The notes beneath the pieces are model-generated. The model saw only the letters and a program-made list of their open reading frames with translations, made no database searches and was not told the origin of the DNA. From Catalimonadaceae bacterium JC749 (GTDB lineage Bacteria > Bacteroidota > Bacteroidia > Cytophagales > Cyclobacteriaceae): 64,000 nt of DNA. Of the stretch, positions 54,412 through 63,940 are shown piece by piece. How positions within the stretch are numbered: the first letter of the stretch is position 1; the number at the start of each line of letters is the position of its first letter. The stretch covers positions 372,001-436,000 of the forward strand of contig JAJNNC010000004.1 in the NCBI GenBank assembly GCA_021730635.1. Direction: 5' to 3'. Made by a program: the position numbers and the translations under genes.

Positions 54412-55413
54412 TCATTCCTCATGAATAGAGAATGAGATACCTGTCATTTCTTCGCTTAAGGCCCACAATCGTTTTGCATTGATTTCATCCAGTGAATAGG
54501 GTTTTACACCTGTAGCCAGTGCAGTATCAGGTGACAACTCAGCAATATCTACATCTTCACAATACACGCCCCCTATAGCCTGAAGCATAGGGCTGGTAGC
54601 ACACCAAACGGTAGTCGCTGCACCCTGTGGAACCGTTTTTAATGAGGCTGCGACTTCGGGTAGGAGATTGCCATCGGCATCGCAGAAACCCATTTGCTGA
54701 AACAGGCTTAAAGGAGCTTCTCTGCCTAATTCTGTTCCGCCAATTGACCCCGGGTGCAATGAATATGCGCTCACCTTAAATTTTTTGGCACGATTGTCTA
54801 ATTCAAGGGCAAATAAATTGCTGGCGGTTTTCGATTGACCATAACCTTGCAAGGTTTCATATGCCCTGTTCAGAAAATTAGGATCTTCAAAATGAAAGGG
54901 CGCAAATTGATGGCCTGCTGATGAAACGTTGATGACCCTGGCACCCTTCGCTTTTTTGAGTGCAGGCCATAACCTTGCGGTAAGCTGAAACTGTGCTAAA
55001 TAATTGGTGGCTAATTGCGATTCAATACCCCGACAGTCTCTGCGCAATGGTACCCACATGATGCCTGCATTGTTGATCAACAGATGGAGTGGCCTGCCGG
55101 ATGCCAGAAATTTTTCTGCAAAGGCATCAATAGAGTCTGGATTCATTAGATCCATGAATTCTATCTCTACAAAGGCTATGTCTCGCAGATTTCTCTTTGC
55201 TTTTTCGATGTCTCTGGCCGGCACGATGACAGTGGCTCCAGCGGAGGCAAGTGTCTTGGTAGTTTCCAAACCGATCCCAGTGTTGCCTCCTGTGACGATG
55301 GCTATTTTCCCTGTCAGGTCAATCCCTTTGATCACATCACTGGCAGTTGATGTTGCGTTGAACCCAGAACCTATCGGTTTCTGTAATGCCCCCTGATAAT
55401 TATTTTGTCCCAT
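54412..55413 (-). CDS. short-chain dehydrogenase/reductase
   Basis: 333 residues. The NAD(P) motif is TGGNTGIG (41-48), the structural motif is NNAG, the catalytic serine is around 164-165 (INVSSAG), and YxxxK is Y191-GQS-K195. The C-terminal extension and overall shape resemble retinol-dehydrogenase-like SDRs acting on small carbonyls. The 5' leader is short (about 27 bases) behind a good promoter. An AraC gene lies downstream. Confidence 0.93.
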   Translation of the reverse strand: MGQNNYQGALQKPIGSGFNATSTASDVIKGIDLTGKIAIVTGGNTGIGLETTKTLASAGATVIVPARDIEKAKRNLRDIAFVEIEFMDLMNPDSIDAFAEKFLASGRPLHLLINNAGIMWVPLRRDCRGIESQLATNYLAQFQLTARLWPALKKAKGARVINVSSAGHQFAPFHFEDPNFLNRAYETLQGYGQSKTASNLFALELDNRAKKFKVSAYSLHPGSIGGTELGREAPLSLFQQMGFCDADGNLLPEVAASLKTVPQGAATTVWCATSPMLQAIGGVYCEDVDIAELSPDTALATGVKPYSLDEINAKRLWALSEEMTGISFSIHEE

Positions 55414-55825
55414 TGTTTTGAAAGAATATTGTTAATGTTGGGACAAAATTAGAGGGAAAATAAAGGCACAACTTTGTTCAGACGTCCGAATGCACTTTGT
55501 TTAAAAGGTCAGTTCAACATTTCACTCTTTCCTGAATTAGTACTCACAAAGTGCGGGAGCTACCGACTGCTTAGAAAAAGTGGCATCAGACTTTGGTTCT
55601 GTTTGTCGGCAAACAGAGGAATTGCCTCATTGCGCTTGGTTTACTTTTTTTGTCCGAAATAACTTCATTCCGATCTTCTTTATCTTTCAGTTTCGTACGT
55701 TTGTGGAAGCTTAAGAAACTCACTGAGTACCGATTTCAACAGAGCTTTTCGTCTCTCTGTGGCGACTGCCGGTTTGGAAGACCCTTTAGGTAGAAATACC
55801 CTTACGCTCAGTAAACTTGTTTTCG
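55414..55825. other. intergenic region between the SDR gene and a small ORF
   Basis: About 410 bases. The SDR promoter lies at its left edge (listed separately). Short open frames exist but show no codon signal or motif, and I see no RNA gene or repeat. Confidence 0.5.
55444..55472 (-). promoter_or_regulatory. promoter of the SDR gene
   Basis: On the minus strand TAATTTTG (55451-55444) is an exact TAnnTTTG element, with GTTG (55472-55469) 17 bases upstream. The implied transcription start is about 27 bases before the ATG. Confidence 0.6.
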
Positions 55826-56146
55826 ATGATGGAAATAATTGATCAGATTAAACTAGCACTTGAAGAACCTGAAAAGCTCTACCGGTTATATAAACACCCG
55901 CTTTATTTCAGGCATGCCACGGCATTTCTGGAAAAATGCAGGACAACTGGCTGTCGTTTAGCGTATGAATCAGACACACGTTATGCCAAAGTTTTCATGA
56001 AAAAATGGGCAAACGAAAGCTCCAGTTATTACAAGACACTCAGTGAAGGCTATTCCAAACGCTCTTTTGATCTTTACGCACAAGAAATTGTACATAGTAT
56101 GTTGCAGGATGTACTATATCTTATAGAGCAACATCGAACCAGCTGA
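55826..56146 (+). CDS. small helical protein, unknown
   Basis: About 106 residues starting at either of two adjacent ATGs. The sequence is mostly helical and lacks a signal peptide, membrane helix or known motif; it begins MEIIDQIKLALEEPEKLYRLYKH. Composition is protein-like (balanced charges, internal hydrophobic spacing), which supports a real gene. I do not recognise a family. It has no operon partner. Confidence 0.5.
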   Translation: MMEIIDQIKLALEEPEKLYRLYKHPLYFRHATAFLEKCRTTGCRLAYESDTRYAKVFMKKWANESSSYYKTLSEGYSKRSFDLYAQEIVHSMLQDVLYLIEQHRTS

Positions 56147-56298
56147 GGAAAGAGAAAACCTCCTTGTGCCCATCAGCCATAGAGAACCTGATTTACAGAA
56201 TCCATCACCAACCGGCTTTCGCTGAAGGATAAAATGGTGAAGAACAACTATCTCGTACTTCTTCACCTCATAAAGCGCATTAAACAGAAAAGCTAAGC

Positions 56299-57486
56299 TC
56301 AGGATTTGGTTGCCGGGGTTTCCATCCAGTGTATACTGACCAGGTCAACCGCTTGGGTTTTCCCTTTTAGCAGAATTCTTCCGAGTTCTTGTATCTGCAT
56401 GTTGGGATGTATACCCACTTTCTCAAGTAAAGTTTTGGAAGCGAGCAAACTCTTCCCATGATCATTGCAAACACTCTGAATTCTGGAAGCAGTATTCAGG
56501 GTGTCGCCGTGGTAAGCAAGTTCTCGTTTCACTTCTCCTATTTCCACAATGGTGACTTTTCCTATATGAACCCCGGCTTTGAAGTCAGGTAAGAACCCAT
56601 AATTTGCCCTGTAATATTCGGCTCTTTGTTGAAACTGCTTTATACAGGCAAAGAAAAACTCTATGCAAAAATGATGTTTGATTCCCTCAAGTTCCGGCCA
56701 GGTGACAACGATCTCGTCTCCTACATACTGATAAACCTGGGCACGAAAAGGATACAGCACCTCATTGATATCCGAAAAACAGTCACGGATGAAAGCACTG
56801 TATTGTAAATGGCCTAATGCTTCGGCAGTGGCAGTCGACGATTTAAGGTCCATGAACATAAAAATTCTCTGCTCTTCCTTCGGATCACGGTAACGACCCA
56901 ACAGCAAAGGTAACAGGATGCCAGGACCATATTTCTTGTTGATCTGATTGATGAAACTGATGATGAGCGTCATGAATAAATAATAAACGAATAGCAGCAG
57001 GACCAACAATTTCCATGATTCTTTGGTCAGGGTAAGTCCTCCCACGAAGGGCGTAAAGGGATCATAGAAGACATATTTCATCAAAGCAATTTCTAACGTA
57101 AGCACTGCCAGAGAAATCAATGTTTTTAACAGTATTACTTTTCCAAGGGGTTGTCTACGGAAGAAATTCCTATCCAGATAATAACTGGTCAGTCCAAGGC
57201 TTATTCCATAAAAAATACCCAATAGTACAGCGATGAACAACATGGATCCCAATCTTCCCGCCAAGGGTATCTGAAACGCCTGACTGATCACCTGCCTTTG
57301 CAGATAGAAAATGGTGACGAGTAAAAGATTAGCAATGATCCAGAAGTTTACCTGCGTGCCCACAAAGGTAAGCAGCGGAAAGCGAGCAGTGTATCGGTAC
57401 GCTAAAGTGGTGTAGTCAAACGTCTTCTTCATTCCAGGATAAGACTGATAGGTTATATTTCCTTTTCCGTTTATTTCTCTGGTCAT
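56299..57486 (-). CDS. membrane-bound class III adenylate/guanylate cyclase
   Basis: Up to 395 residues; a start at the second methionine (57432; KKTFDYTTLAYRY) is also plausible. Four membrane helices cover about residues 40-185. The C-terminal class III cyclase domain spans about 205-385. Metal aspartates are in MFMDLKSSTA and YQYVGDEIVVTW. The LAYHGDTLNTASRIQS segment is the conserved dimer/substrate region. It should make cAMP or cGMP at the inner membrane. The gene is isolated. Confidence 0.9.
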   Translation of the reverse strand: MTREINGKGNITYQSYPGMKKTFDYTTLAYRYTARFPLLTFVGTQVNFWIIANLLLVTIFYLQRQVISQAFQIPLAGRLGSMLFIAVLLGIFYGISLGLTSYYLDRNFFRRQPLGKVILLKTLISLAVLTLEIALMKYVFYDPFTPFVGGLTLTKESWKLLVLLLFVYYLFMTLIISFINQINKKYGPGILLPLLLGRYRDPKEEQRIFMFMDLKSSTATAEALGHLQYSAFIRDCFSDINEVLYPFRAQVYQYVGDEIVVTWPELEGIKHHFCIEFFFACIKQFQQRAEYYRANYGFLPDFKAGVHIGKVTIVEIGEVKRELAYHGDTLNTASRIQSVCNDHGKSLLASKTLLEKVGIHPNMQIQELGRILLKGKTQAVDLVSIHWMETPATKS

Positions 57487-57986
57487 AGGACAGTCTGAAA
57501 TTAGACAAAATCTATCAATTAAACCGTTTGGAGATCACTTTAAAAAAGATTAGCAAAACACCAGGGTGGTGTTGCAGGGCCTGTAGGGTTAAAGAGCTTC
57601 ACCGGTCGGTCTGGAAAGCATTTATGTCGGAAACAGATCATTACCTGTCAGGAGGAAGGCATGGTAAAGAATTGCAATAAAAGGTTTTCAAAAGCTGAGG
57701 GGTGAAATCAAGGAAGGTTGAATAAAAACAATCGACATACATTTCATAGCCATAATAAAGATTTTGTTAAGGTTTCTTACATTCCATATCCCACACAATC
57801 TCATTGATGACAAGTACTACAACCTTTCTATATAAAATACTTCTATTTCTATAAGATATGGGTCAGTTTTTGAAAAAAAACTACATAGCGGTATTTGAAC
57901 TAAAATGGATCTTAAAAACATGGTCACGAATGATAATTTTGGCGGGTCTTTAAACCAAAATTTAATTCCATTAATTCTGGCCAAGA
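57487..57986. other. divergent intergenic region between cyclase and TonB receptor
   Basis: 500 AT-rich bases. I find only near-matches to promoter elements on either strand and no ORF, hairpin or repeat of note. Confidence 0.5.
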
Positions 57987-60005
57987 ATGAGAAAATATAT
58001 ACCATTGATCATAGCGCTCCAAATTTTATGTATATCAGGTTCAGTGGAGGCACAACAAAATGCTGACACACTCAGCACCGAAACTTTGTATGACATGAGT
58101 CTGGAAGACCTGATGAATATCAAAGTGGTGACAGCTTCCAAAAATAGTGAAAACTTACAGCAGGCCCCTGCCATCATCAACGTGATCACTGCCAAAGAAA
58201 TAGCCTCTTATGGTGCAGTCAACCTGATTGACGTCCTCAACCGAGCTACTGCCTTGTATATGACAGGCTCATATTACTTTCCAAACAATTTACCTGCCAT
58301 CAGAGGTGACATTCAAACCCATACAACCAGCCATGTACTGATTCTCATAGATGGACGTCCCTGCCGGGAGAGTTTTTATGGAGGTGTTGACTTAGCCGTT
58401 TTTCATGGTTTTCCAGTAGCTTCTATTGAAAAAATTGAAATTGTGCGTGGTCCTGGATCTGTCTTGTATGGTACCAATGCTTTCACCGGTGTCATCAATA
58501 TCATCACGAAAAGAGCTCGGGAAACCCATACGCAAATACAGGCGAAAGCAGGTTCATTCGGCACCTTTGAAGGAGCATTACAACAATCTGCCGTGTATGA
58601 CCACGGTAGCATGAATGTGGGTTTACAGTACCTGGGTCAGCAGGGATGGGATTTTAAGGCAGTAGACCAGGCTGGTGTGGAAAAGACGCAAACCTATGGT
58701 CAGCAAAATATTGCTTTTACCATGAACGGCAAATACAAAAATTTCACTTTAACCTCCTTTTATGGGAATACCCTCCGGGATGTCTTTGGAGAGCGGCCTT
58801 TATATCCTTCTGATGGTACTTTTAATACTTTGAATACCTACCGAGGTTTTACTGACCTGGGATATGAACATACTTTTACCGATCGCTGGCATACGACTTT
58901 CAACACCACTTACAATGCTTTTAGCCAGCGTTCTATCCGGGATGAGCGTCCGGTACATTTTTATGCCAATGACTGGCTCGCAGAGATGACACATTACCTG
59001 GAACCCTTAGAAAATCTGCATGTGGTTACCGGTGTACTTGCTAATTTTGTTACTGGTGAGGGAGAAGGAGTGGACAGAATAAATAACGTACCCACCAGTT
59101 TTGTTCAGCATTATGCCGAACTGCGTTGGGCAGGATATATACAGACTGACTATCAGATAGCCAATAAGCTGAAACTGATTGCCGGTGGGCAATATAACAA
59201 AACCCCTTCTACAGCCGGTAACTTTGTACCCAGGCTGGGAGCGATTCTGAATGTGACACCTACCTTTGGTATCAAGGGGCTGTATGGACAGGCTTTCAAA
59301 TCTGCTGCACAGTCAGAGAAATTTACCCTTATTCCTGGGTTGAACTATGGAAATCCTGCCTTGAAGCCAGAAACCATCACTACTACGGATATTCAGGTCT
59401 TTTACCAGAAACCGACGTATCAGCTTAATCTGGGTTATTTCCATAGTAAACAAGAGAATACGGTGGTAAGGGTTCCCTATCTGAACAGTGCGGTGACTTA
59501 TGTCAATCAGGGTAATCTGATGATGCAGGGTGGTGAGGCTGAAATTAAGATCATTCCTGTTAAAGCCCTGAGTATCATTTCCTCCATTGCCTATCAGACG
59601 AATGAAAATGATGAGGGAGAACAAGATGTGACAGCAATTTCTAATGTAATGGCGAAAGGAGGTATCTCTTATGAAGGAAAACAAGGGTTGAGCATAGGCC
59701 TGTTTAATTCATTCTTTTCAAAACCTGCAGATGTTATCAATTCACAGAGTGATCTGGAGCCTGACAGGCAAAGGCAGGTCGTTAATCCCATTCCTGAGGC
59801 ATTTCATCTTCTTTCGCTCAATATCAGTGCTGATGTTACAAAGATGCTAGGCAGTCGCCAAGGCCCTTCTCTGCTTTTGAACCTGTATGGAGAGAACCTG
59901 TTGAATGAAAAGGTGTACAATCCTGAGTTTTCCAGAAGGGTCATCAACGCTATACCAGCCAATGGAGGAAGAGGAATCTACGGAGGGGTAGTGGTTAAGT
60001 TTTAA
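57987..60005 (+). CDS. TonB-dependent outer membrane receptor (siderophore/cobalamin type)
   Basis: 672 residues. A signal peptide ends near VEAQ. A short TonB-box-like stretch (LEDLMNIKVVTASK) is followed by a plug domain (AIINVITAKEI, LILIDGRPC, IEKIEIVRGPGSVLYGTNAFTGVINIITKR) and a barrel ending GGVVVKF with the C-terminal phenylalanine. The FecA/BtuB-like length and absence of the SusC N-terminal repeat point to a metal-chelate or vitamin receptor rather than a polysaccharide importer. No siderophore or partner gene is adjacent. Confidence 0.93.
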   Translation: MRKYIPLIIALQILCISGSVEAQQNADTLSTETLYDMSLEDLMNIKVVTASKNSENLQQAPAIINVITAKEIASYGAVNLIDVLNRATALYMTGSYYFPNNLPAIRGDIQTHTTSHVLILIDGRPCRESFYGGVDLAVFHGFPVASIEKIEIVRGPGSVLYGTNAFTGVINIITKRARETHTQIQAKAGSFGTFEGALQQSAVYDHGSMNVGLQYLGQQGWDFKAVDQAGVEKTQTYGQQNIAFTMNGKYKNFTLTSFYGNTLRDVFGERPLYPSDGTFNTLNTYRGFTDLGYEHTFTDRWHTTFNTTYNAFSQRSIRDERPVHFYANDWLAEMTHYLEPLENLHVVTGVLANFVTGEGEGVDRINNVPTSFVQHYAELRWAGYIQTDYQIANKLKLIAGGQYNKTPSTAGNFVPRLGAILNVTPTFGIKGLYGQAFKSAAQSEKFTLIPGLNYGNPALKPETITTTDIQVFYQKPTYQLNLGYFHSKQENTVVRVPYLNSAVTYVNQGNLMMQGGEAEIKIIPVKALSIISSIAYQTNENDEGEQDVTAISNVMAKGGISYEGKQGLSIGLFNSFFSKPADVINSQSDLEPDRQRQVVNPIPEAFHLLSLNISADVTKMLGSRQGPSLLLNLYGENLLNEKVYNPEFSRRVINAIPANGGRGIYGGVVVKF

Positions 60006-60447
60006 CAGCACCATTGAACTACCTTCTTCATCATCTTCTACTAGGAGTATTCGTAGCACAGGGGTAATCAATTGATATGCTCAAATCGGGCCTGGAACAG
60101 ATGCTGAGTATCTTCCTCCGTTGGGCTTTTCCCCTGTTTCCGTAATCGCTCTTTAATTTTTTGCTGGTATACTGTATTCCATCATACAACGATGTTGGTG
60201 AGAAGATTAAGACTACCTACCACTTCCTGCAAGTCTTCTTCCTGTTTACATTAGATCACACCCCGTCACGGCGACCATTCCCCCCGAACCATAGCCAGGT
60301 ACGTAGGGCGTGCAATGGCTCTCCTTTCAATTGAGTCTGCTAAAATGTTTAATTCTTCTACCAAAATGTATACGTGATAAACACCTTGTTTGCCCGTACT
60401 TTGTATCAGTTAATAATTCAAACAATAACAGAATTAAATCTGATACC
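60006..60447. other. intergenic region with transposase remnant
   Basis: 440 bases between the TonB receptor and the alpha/beta hydrolase. Its left half carries a decayed Tn3-family transposase tail on the minus strand. The rest shows no gene. Confidence 0.6.
60068..60255 (-). pseudogene. C-terminal remnant of a Tn3-family transposase (tnpA)
   Basis: The minus strand reads QEEDLQEVVGSLNLLTNIVV, then a stop, then WNTVYQQKIKERLRKQGKSP, TEEDTQHLFQARFEHIN and another stop. LLTNxxVxWNTxY and the terminal FEHIN are hallmarks of Tn3-family TnpA C-termini. The in-frame TGA and the missing upstream part show it is dead. GGGG at 60061 next to it could be a relic of a Tn3-type terminal repeat, which I cannot confirm. 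Confidence 0.75.
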
Positions 60448-61380
60448 ATGGAAAATTTCAAAGCAGGAAAAAATGAAGTGACTTTTAAAAGTCAAGGTGT
60501 AAACTTGGCAGGTAATCTTTATCTACCTGAGAATTTTGATACCTCTAACCAATACCCGACTATTGTATTTTCTGGACCTTTCAATCAGGTCAAAGAGCAG
60601 ATGGGGGCAAAGTACGGAGAAAAATTTGCCGCTAAAGGATATGTCTTTTTAGCGTTTGACCATTTAGGATACGGTGACAGTGAAGGCGAGATCAGAGACA
60701 ATGAAAATGCCTTCATCAAAATGGAAAGCATTCGAGAGGCAATCTCTTATCTGGGTACTTTGTCTTTCGTCAACCGAGAAAAACTATACGGATATGGTGG
60801 CTGTGCCAGTGGGGGCTATTTGCCTATTGTTGCGACCACTGATAAGCGACTAAAAGCAATCGCTACCGTAAGCGGAATGATGAATAATACGATGAACTAC
60901 TTCGGCGTAATGACCAAGGAGCAATTGATGCCCTTGTTTGCTATGGCCAATGAGGCTAGACAAAAAGCCTATGAAACAGGAGAAGTAGAGTATTATGATG
61001 CATTGAATATGGGAGCCATTGACCCTGCTAATTTACCGGAAGGAGCTGTTGGCGAAGGGTATGACTACTACATGACCGAAAGAGCCGGTGCGGCTACCTA
61101 TCCTAATTATTCACACTTAGCACCCAAAACATTAATGGAAAATGTTCCATTAACCAGTGCTGTGGCACTTGCTCCTTATTTATACACTCCATATCTGGGC
61201 ATTTATGGTGAGGAAGCAATGATTGATACTGCACCATTAACAACGATGTTTTACGAGGCTGCAAGTGAGCCAAAAGAATTGTTTGAAGTACCCGGTGCCT
61301 CGCATGTGAGTTTGTACGACATTGACGAGCATGTGGATCAGGCCGTGGATAAAATGGATGAGTTCTTTAAGAAGTATTAA
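60448..61380 (+). CDS. alpha/beta hydrolase (dienelactone-hydrolase-like)
   Basis: 310 residues from the ATG giving MENFKAGKNEV; upstream extension is not supported. The nucleophile elbow reads GYGGCASGG, with C119 or S121 as candidate nucleophile, an arrangement found in a branch of the YcjY/DLH-like hydrolases. The oxyanion region is VFSGPFNQVKEQMG, and FDHLGYGDSEG precedes the elbow. The C-terminal histidine is in PGASHVSLYD. It starts a plus-strand series with DUF2255, an MBL-fold hydrolase and AraC, which looks like a small inducible detoxification unit. Confidence 0.87.
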   Translation: MENFKAGKNEVTFKSQGVNLAGNLYLPENFDTSNQYPTIVFSGPFNQVKEQMGAKYGEKFAAKGYVFLAFDHLGYGDSEGEIRDNENAFIKMESIREAISYLGTLSFVNREKLYGYGGCASGGYLPIVATTDKRLKAIATVSGMMNNTMNYFGVMTKEQLMPLFAMANEARQKAYETGEVEYYDALNMGAIDPANLPEGAVGEGYDYYMTERAGAATYPNYSHLAPKTLMENVPLTSAVALAPYLYTPYLGIYGEEAMIDTAPLTTMFYEAASEPKELFEVPGASHVSLYDIDEHVDQAVDKMDEFFKKY

Positions 61381-61395
61381 TTGTAATGAAATAAA

Positions 61396-61413
61396 GGGGC
61401 TGTTCGCAGCTTC
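61396..61413 (+). terminator. UUCG stem-loop after the alpha/beta hydrolase
   Basis: GGGGCTG-TTCG-CAGCTTC folds into a 7-bp stem (two G-U pairs) closed by a stable UUCG tetraloop, 15 bases after the stop codon. A pyrimidine-rich stretch follows. It may end transcription or mark an mRNA processing point within the series. Confidence 0.4.
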
Positions 61414-61455
61414 TCTATTTCTTAAGAGTCTTTGTTTCAATTGGCCCAATATATT

Positions 61456-61821
61456 ATGAACATTCAAGAGATTATCAAACTGGTAAATGCTAAGTGGACA
61501 CACCAGATAAGAGCGGGAGAAAAGCATCGCTTCGTGGACATCTCCATTGTAGAAACTGAGAGCAGATTCTTTGTGCGCCAGTACAAATTTGGGAAACATA
61601 GTTGGTATGACGCCTTTTTGGAAAACCCGGCCGGAGCCATGAAATTGGGAGACGTAATTGTACCGATTGATGGGGTAGTCCCTTCCGATTTGGATCAAAT
61701 CAATCCGAAAGTCAATAAAGCCTACTTCAAGAAAATGAACATTCTCTACCCATTAATGCGTTTGACCTATGACCGAAAAAAGCACGAAGCTTCAACCCTA
61801 GAACTCATCCCAAAACTTTAA
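61456..61821 (+). CDS. DUF2255 family protein
   Basis: 121 residues from the ATG giving MNIQEIIKLVNAKW. The pattern FVDISIVETESRFFVRQYKFGKHSWY and SDLDQINPKVNKAYFKKMN fits DUF2255, small cytoplasmic proteins of unknown function. It lies between an alpha/beta hydrolase and an MBL-fold hydrolase, 20 bases before the latter, so it is likely cotranscribed with it. Confidence 0.75.
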   Translation: MNIQEIIKLVNAKWTHQIRAGEKHRFVDISIVETESRFFVRQYKFGKHSWYDAFLENPAGAMKLGDVIVPIDGVVPSDLDQINPKVNKAYFKKMNILYPLMRLTYDRKKHEASTLELIPKL

Positions 61822-61841
61822 ATAGCCTGAACAGAACTAAC

Positions 61842-62996
61842 ATGAGAAACGCTGGAATTTGGGTTGCTAAAATACTAAAATGGTTTTTCATCACGCTGGG
61901 TGCTTTGTTTCTTTTCCTACTGATTGTCGGCCTTGCTTTTTTGAACTTCAGTCCGCAGTTTGGTGGAACTGTGAGCGATGAACAGAAAGAAATTTATGCA
62001 GCAACCGGACATTACGAAGAGGACATATTCATCAATAATGAAGAGATAGTGATGGAGATGAATTGCCATAGCATCACCGCCATGGTGAAGGAGACCATGA
62101 ACCCCGATCCCAATGTAGCGCCTGATCACAACATTGAAGTAGTGAAAATTAATCCTCAGAGCCTTTTAAACCTTCCCGATTCTCTAACCAGAATCACTTG
62201 GTTAGGGCATTCCTCTTTTCTGATCGAAATGGAAGAGAAAAAGATATTGCTAGATCCTGTTTTTGGACAATATGCCGCTCCCCATCCCTGGTTGGGCCGA
62301 AAGCGTTTCAATCGTGAAATGCCTATCATGATCGCAGACTTATCAAACATAGATGCCGTGATCATCTCGCACGACCATTATGATCACCTGGATTACCCCT
62401 CCATTAAGGAGCTGAAGGATAAAACAAATCACTTTTTTGTCCCACTGGGGGTAGGTAATCATCTGAAAAGATGGGACATCAGCGAAGAGAAAATCTCTGA
62501 ATTAGACTGGTGGCAAGAAGCACAGTATGAAGACTTGAAGATCATCTTTACCCCATCCAGACATATGTCGGGAAGGGGTTTGACCGATCAGTCGGCTACG
62601 CTTTGGGGCTCATGGATCATACAAAGTAAAGACCGGAACATCTACTTCAGTGGCGATGGTGGTTATGGTAAGCACTTTAGGGAAATTGGGCAGAAATACG
62701 GACCTTTCGATATTGGGTTGATGGAGTGCGGTCAGTATAATGAACTTTGGAGAGATGTTCATATGATGCCGGAAGAATCCGTCATGGCCGCTATCGATGT
62801 AAAAGCTAAATTGATTGTCCCTATTCACTGGGGTGCGTTTGCCCTGGCAACCCATAGCTGGACCGACCCCATAGAAAGAATAACGCAAGCAGCCCGGAAA
62901 ATGAATGTTCCTATTGCCACTCCTCAAATGGGTGAACCGGTTCAGTTACCGAATTCTCTGAGTACCCATTATGATGAATGGTGGGAGAGCGAATGA
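61842..62996 (+). CDS. membrane-anchored MBL-fold metallohydrolase (UlaG/NAPE-PLD-like)
   Basis: 384 residues. An N-terminal helix (about 14-36) anchors or exports the protein. The metallo-beta-lactamase fold has WLGHSSFLIEM, the zinc motif H177-D-H179-Y-D181-H182, a later GDGGYGKHF aspartate site and the C-terminal histidine in VPIHWGAF. The arrangement is that of UlaG-like lactonases and NAPE-phospholipase D relatives. The substrate is unknown. It overlaps the AraC gene by 4 bases, so regulator and enzyme are translationally coupled. Confidence 0.9.
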   Translation: MRNAGIWVAKILKWFFITLGALFLFLLIVGLAFLNFSPQFGGTVSDEQKEIYAATGHYEEDIFINNEEIVMEMNCHSITAMVKETMNPDPNVAPDHNIEVVKINPQSLLNLPDSLTRITWLGHSSFLIEMEEKKILLDPVFGQYAAPHPWLGRKRFNREMPIMIADLSNIDAVIISHDHYDHLDYPSIKELKDKTNHFFVPLGVGNHLKRWDISEEKISELDWWQEAQYEDLKIIFTPSRHMSGRGLTDQSATLWGSWIIQSKDRNIYFSGDGGYGKHFREIGQKYGPFDIGLMECGQYNELWRDVHMMPEESVMAAIDVKAKLIVPIHWGAFALATHSWTDPIERITQAARKMNVPIATPQMGEPVQLPNSLSTHYDEWWESE

Positions 62997-63940
62997 TGAA
63001 CCTTACAATCAATAAAAAAATGAAAGAACTGGTCTTTAAAAATATTACCGACTTCCATGCTTACAGTGGGCTGCCCGAACCCGAAAACCCATTGTTTAGT
63101 GCTACGCATAAAGCTGAAAAAGTGGCCAGTAACCAACAGTGTGATGAAACCAATGAGGCTATCAGTCTTACTTGTGATTTTTACAACATTAGCCTCAAAA
63201 ACATTGTTGCAGGAGAACTAGTATATGGCAGAACTAAATACGATTGCAGCAACGGCACCATGCTATTTACTGCTCCCAATCAGAAACTGATTTTTAAGGG
63301 ACTGGCTTTCAGTTCCGAAGCTTATCACATTGCCTTCCATAAGGACTTCATCCGTGGTACAGAACTCTATCATCAGATGAAGAAATATAACTTCTTTGAG
63401 TATAGGGTCAATGAAGCATTACATTTATCTCCCAAAGAAGAAACTCTCATCAAATCCATTTTTCGCAACATAGCGTTGGAGTACAACAATAATCAGGATG
63501 AGTTCTCTAAGGAGATTATTATTTCTCACTTGCAAACTTTACTTAGATATTCTGATCGGTTTTATAAAAGACAATTTCTCCATCGAAAGACGATCAATCA
63601 GACCATGCTCTCAAGATTTACAGAAGTGTTAAACGAGTATTTTGAAGAAGGTCAACTACAGGACAAAGGCATCCCTACCGTCGATTGGTTGGCTGGCAAG
63701 CTAGAAGTTAGTCACCGGTACATGAGTGATATGATCAAGGCGGAGACGGGTAAGACAGCTATTGATCAAATTAACCTGTTTCTTATTGAAGAAGCGAAGA
63801 ATCTGTTGCTTGAACCCAATGCATCGATTTCAGAAACAGCTTATCAACTTGGATTTGAGTATCCTCAGTACTTTTCGCGTCTCTTCAAGAAAAAAACGGG
63901 GATGAGTCCCAAGGCCTATATTGAAGCAAATTCGAATTAA
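62993..63940 (+). CDS. AraC-family transcriptional regulator
   Basis: 315 residues from the first of two adjacent ATGs inside ATGATGA, overlapping the upstream stop by 4 bases. The N-terminal sensor domain covers about 1-190 (ELVFKNITDFHAYSGLPEPENPLFS). The C-terminal AraC domain spans about 215-312 (VDWLAGKLEVSHRYMSDMIKAETG; SISETAYQLGFEYPQYFSRLFKKKTGMSP). Its coupling to the MBL-fold gene suggests it controls the four-gene series beginning at 60.4 kb. Nothing is seen in the last 60 bases of the window. Confidence 0.93.
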   Translation: MMNLTINKKMKELVFKNITDFHAYSGLPEPENPLFSATHKAEKVASNQQCDETNEAISLTCDFYNISLKNIVAGELVYGRTKYDCSNGTMLFTAPNQKLIFKGLAFSSEAYHIAFHKDFIRGTELYHQMKKYNFFEYRVNEALHLSPKEETLIKSIFRNIALEYNNNQDEFSKEIIISHLQTLLRYSDRFYKRQFLHRKTINQTMLSRFTEVLNEYFEEGQLQDKGIPTVDWLAGKLEVSHRYMSDMIKAETGKTAIDQINLFLIEEAKNLLLEPNASISETAYQLGFEYPQYFSRLFKKKTGMSPKAYIEANSN

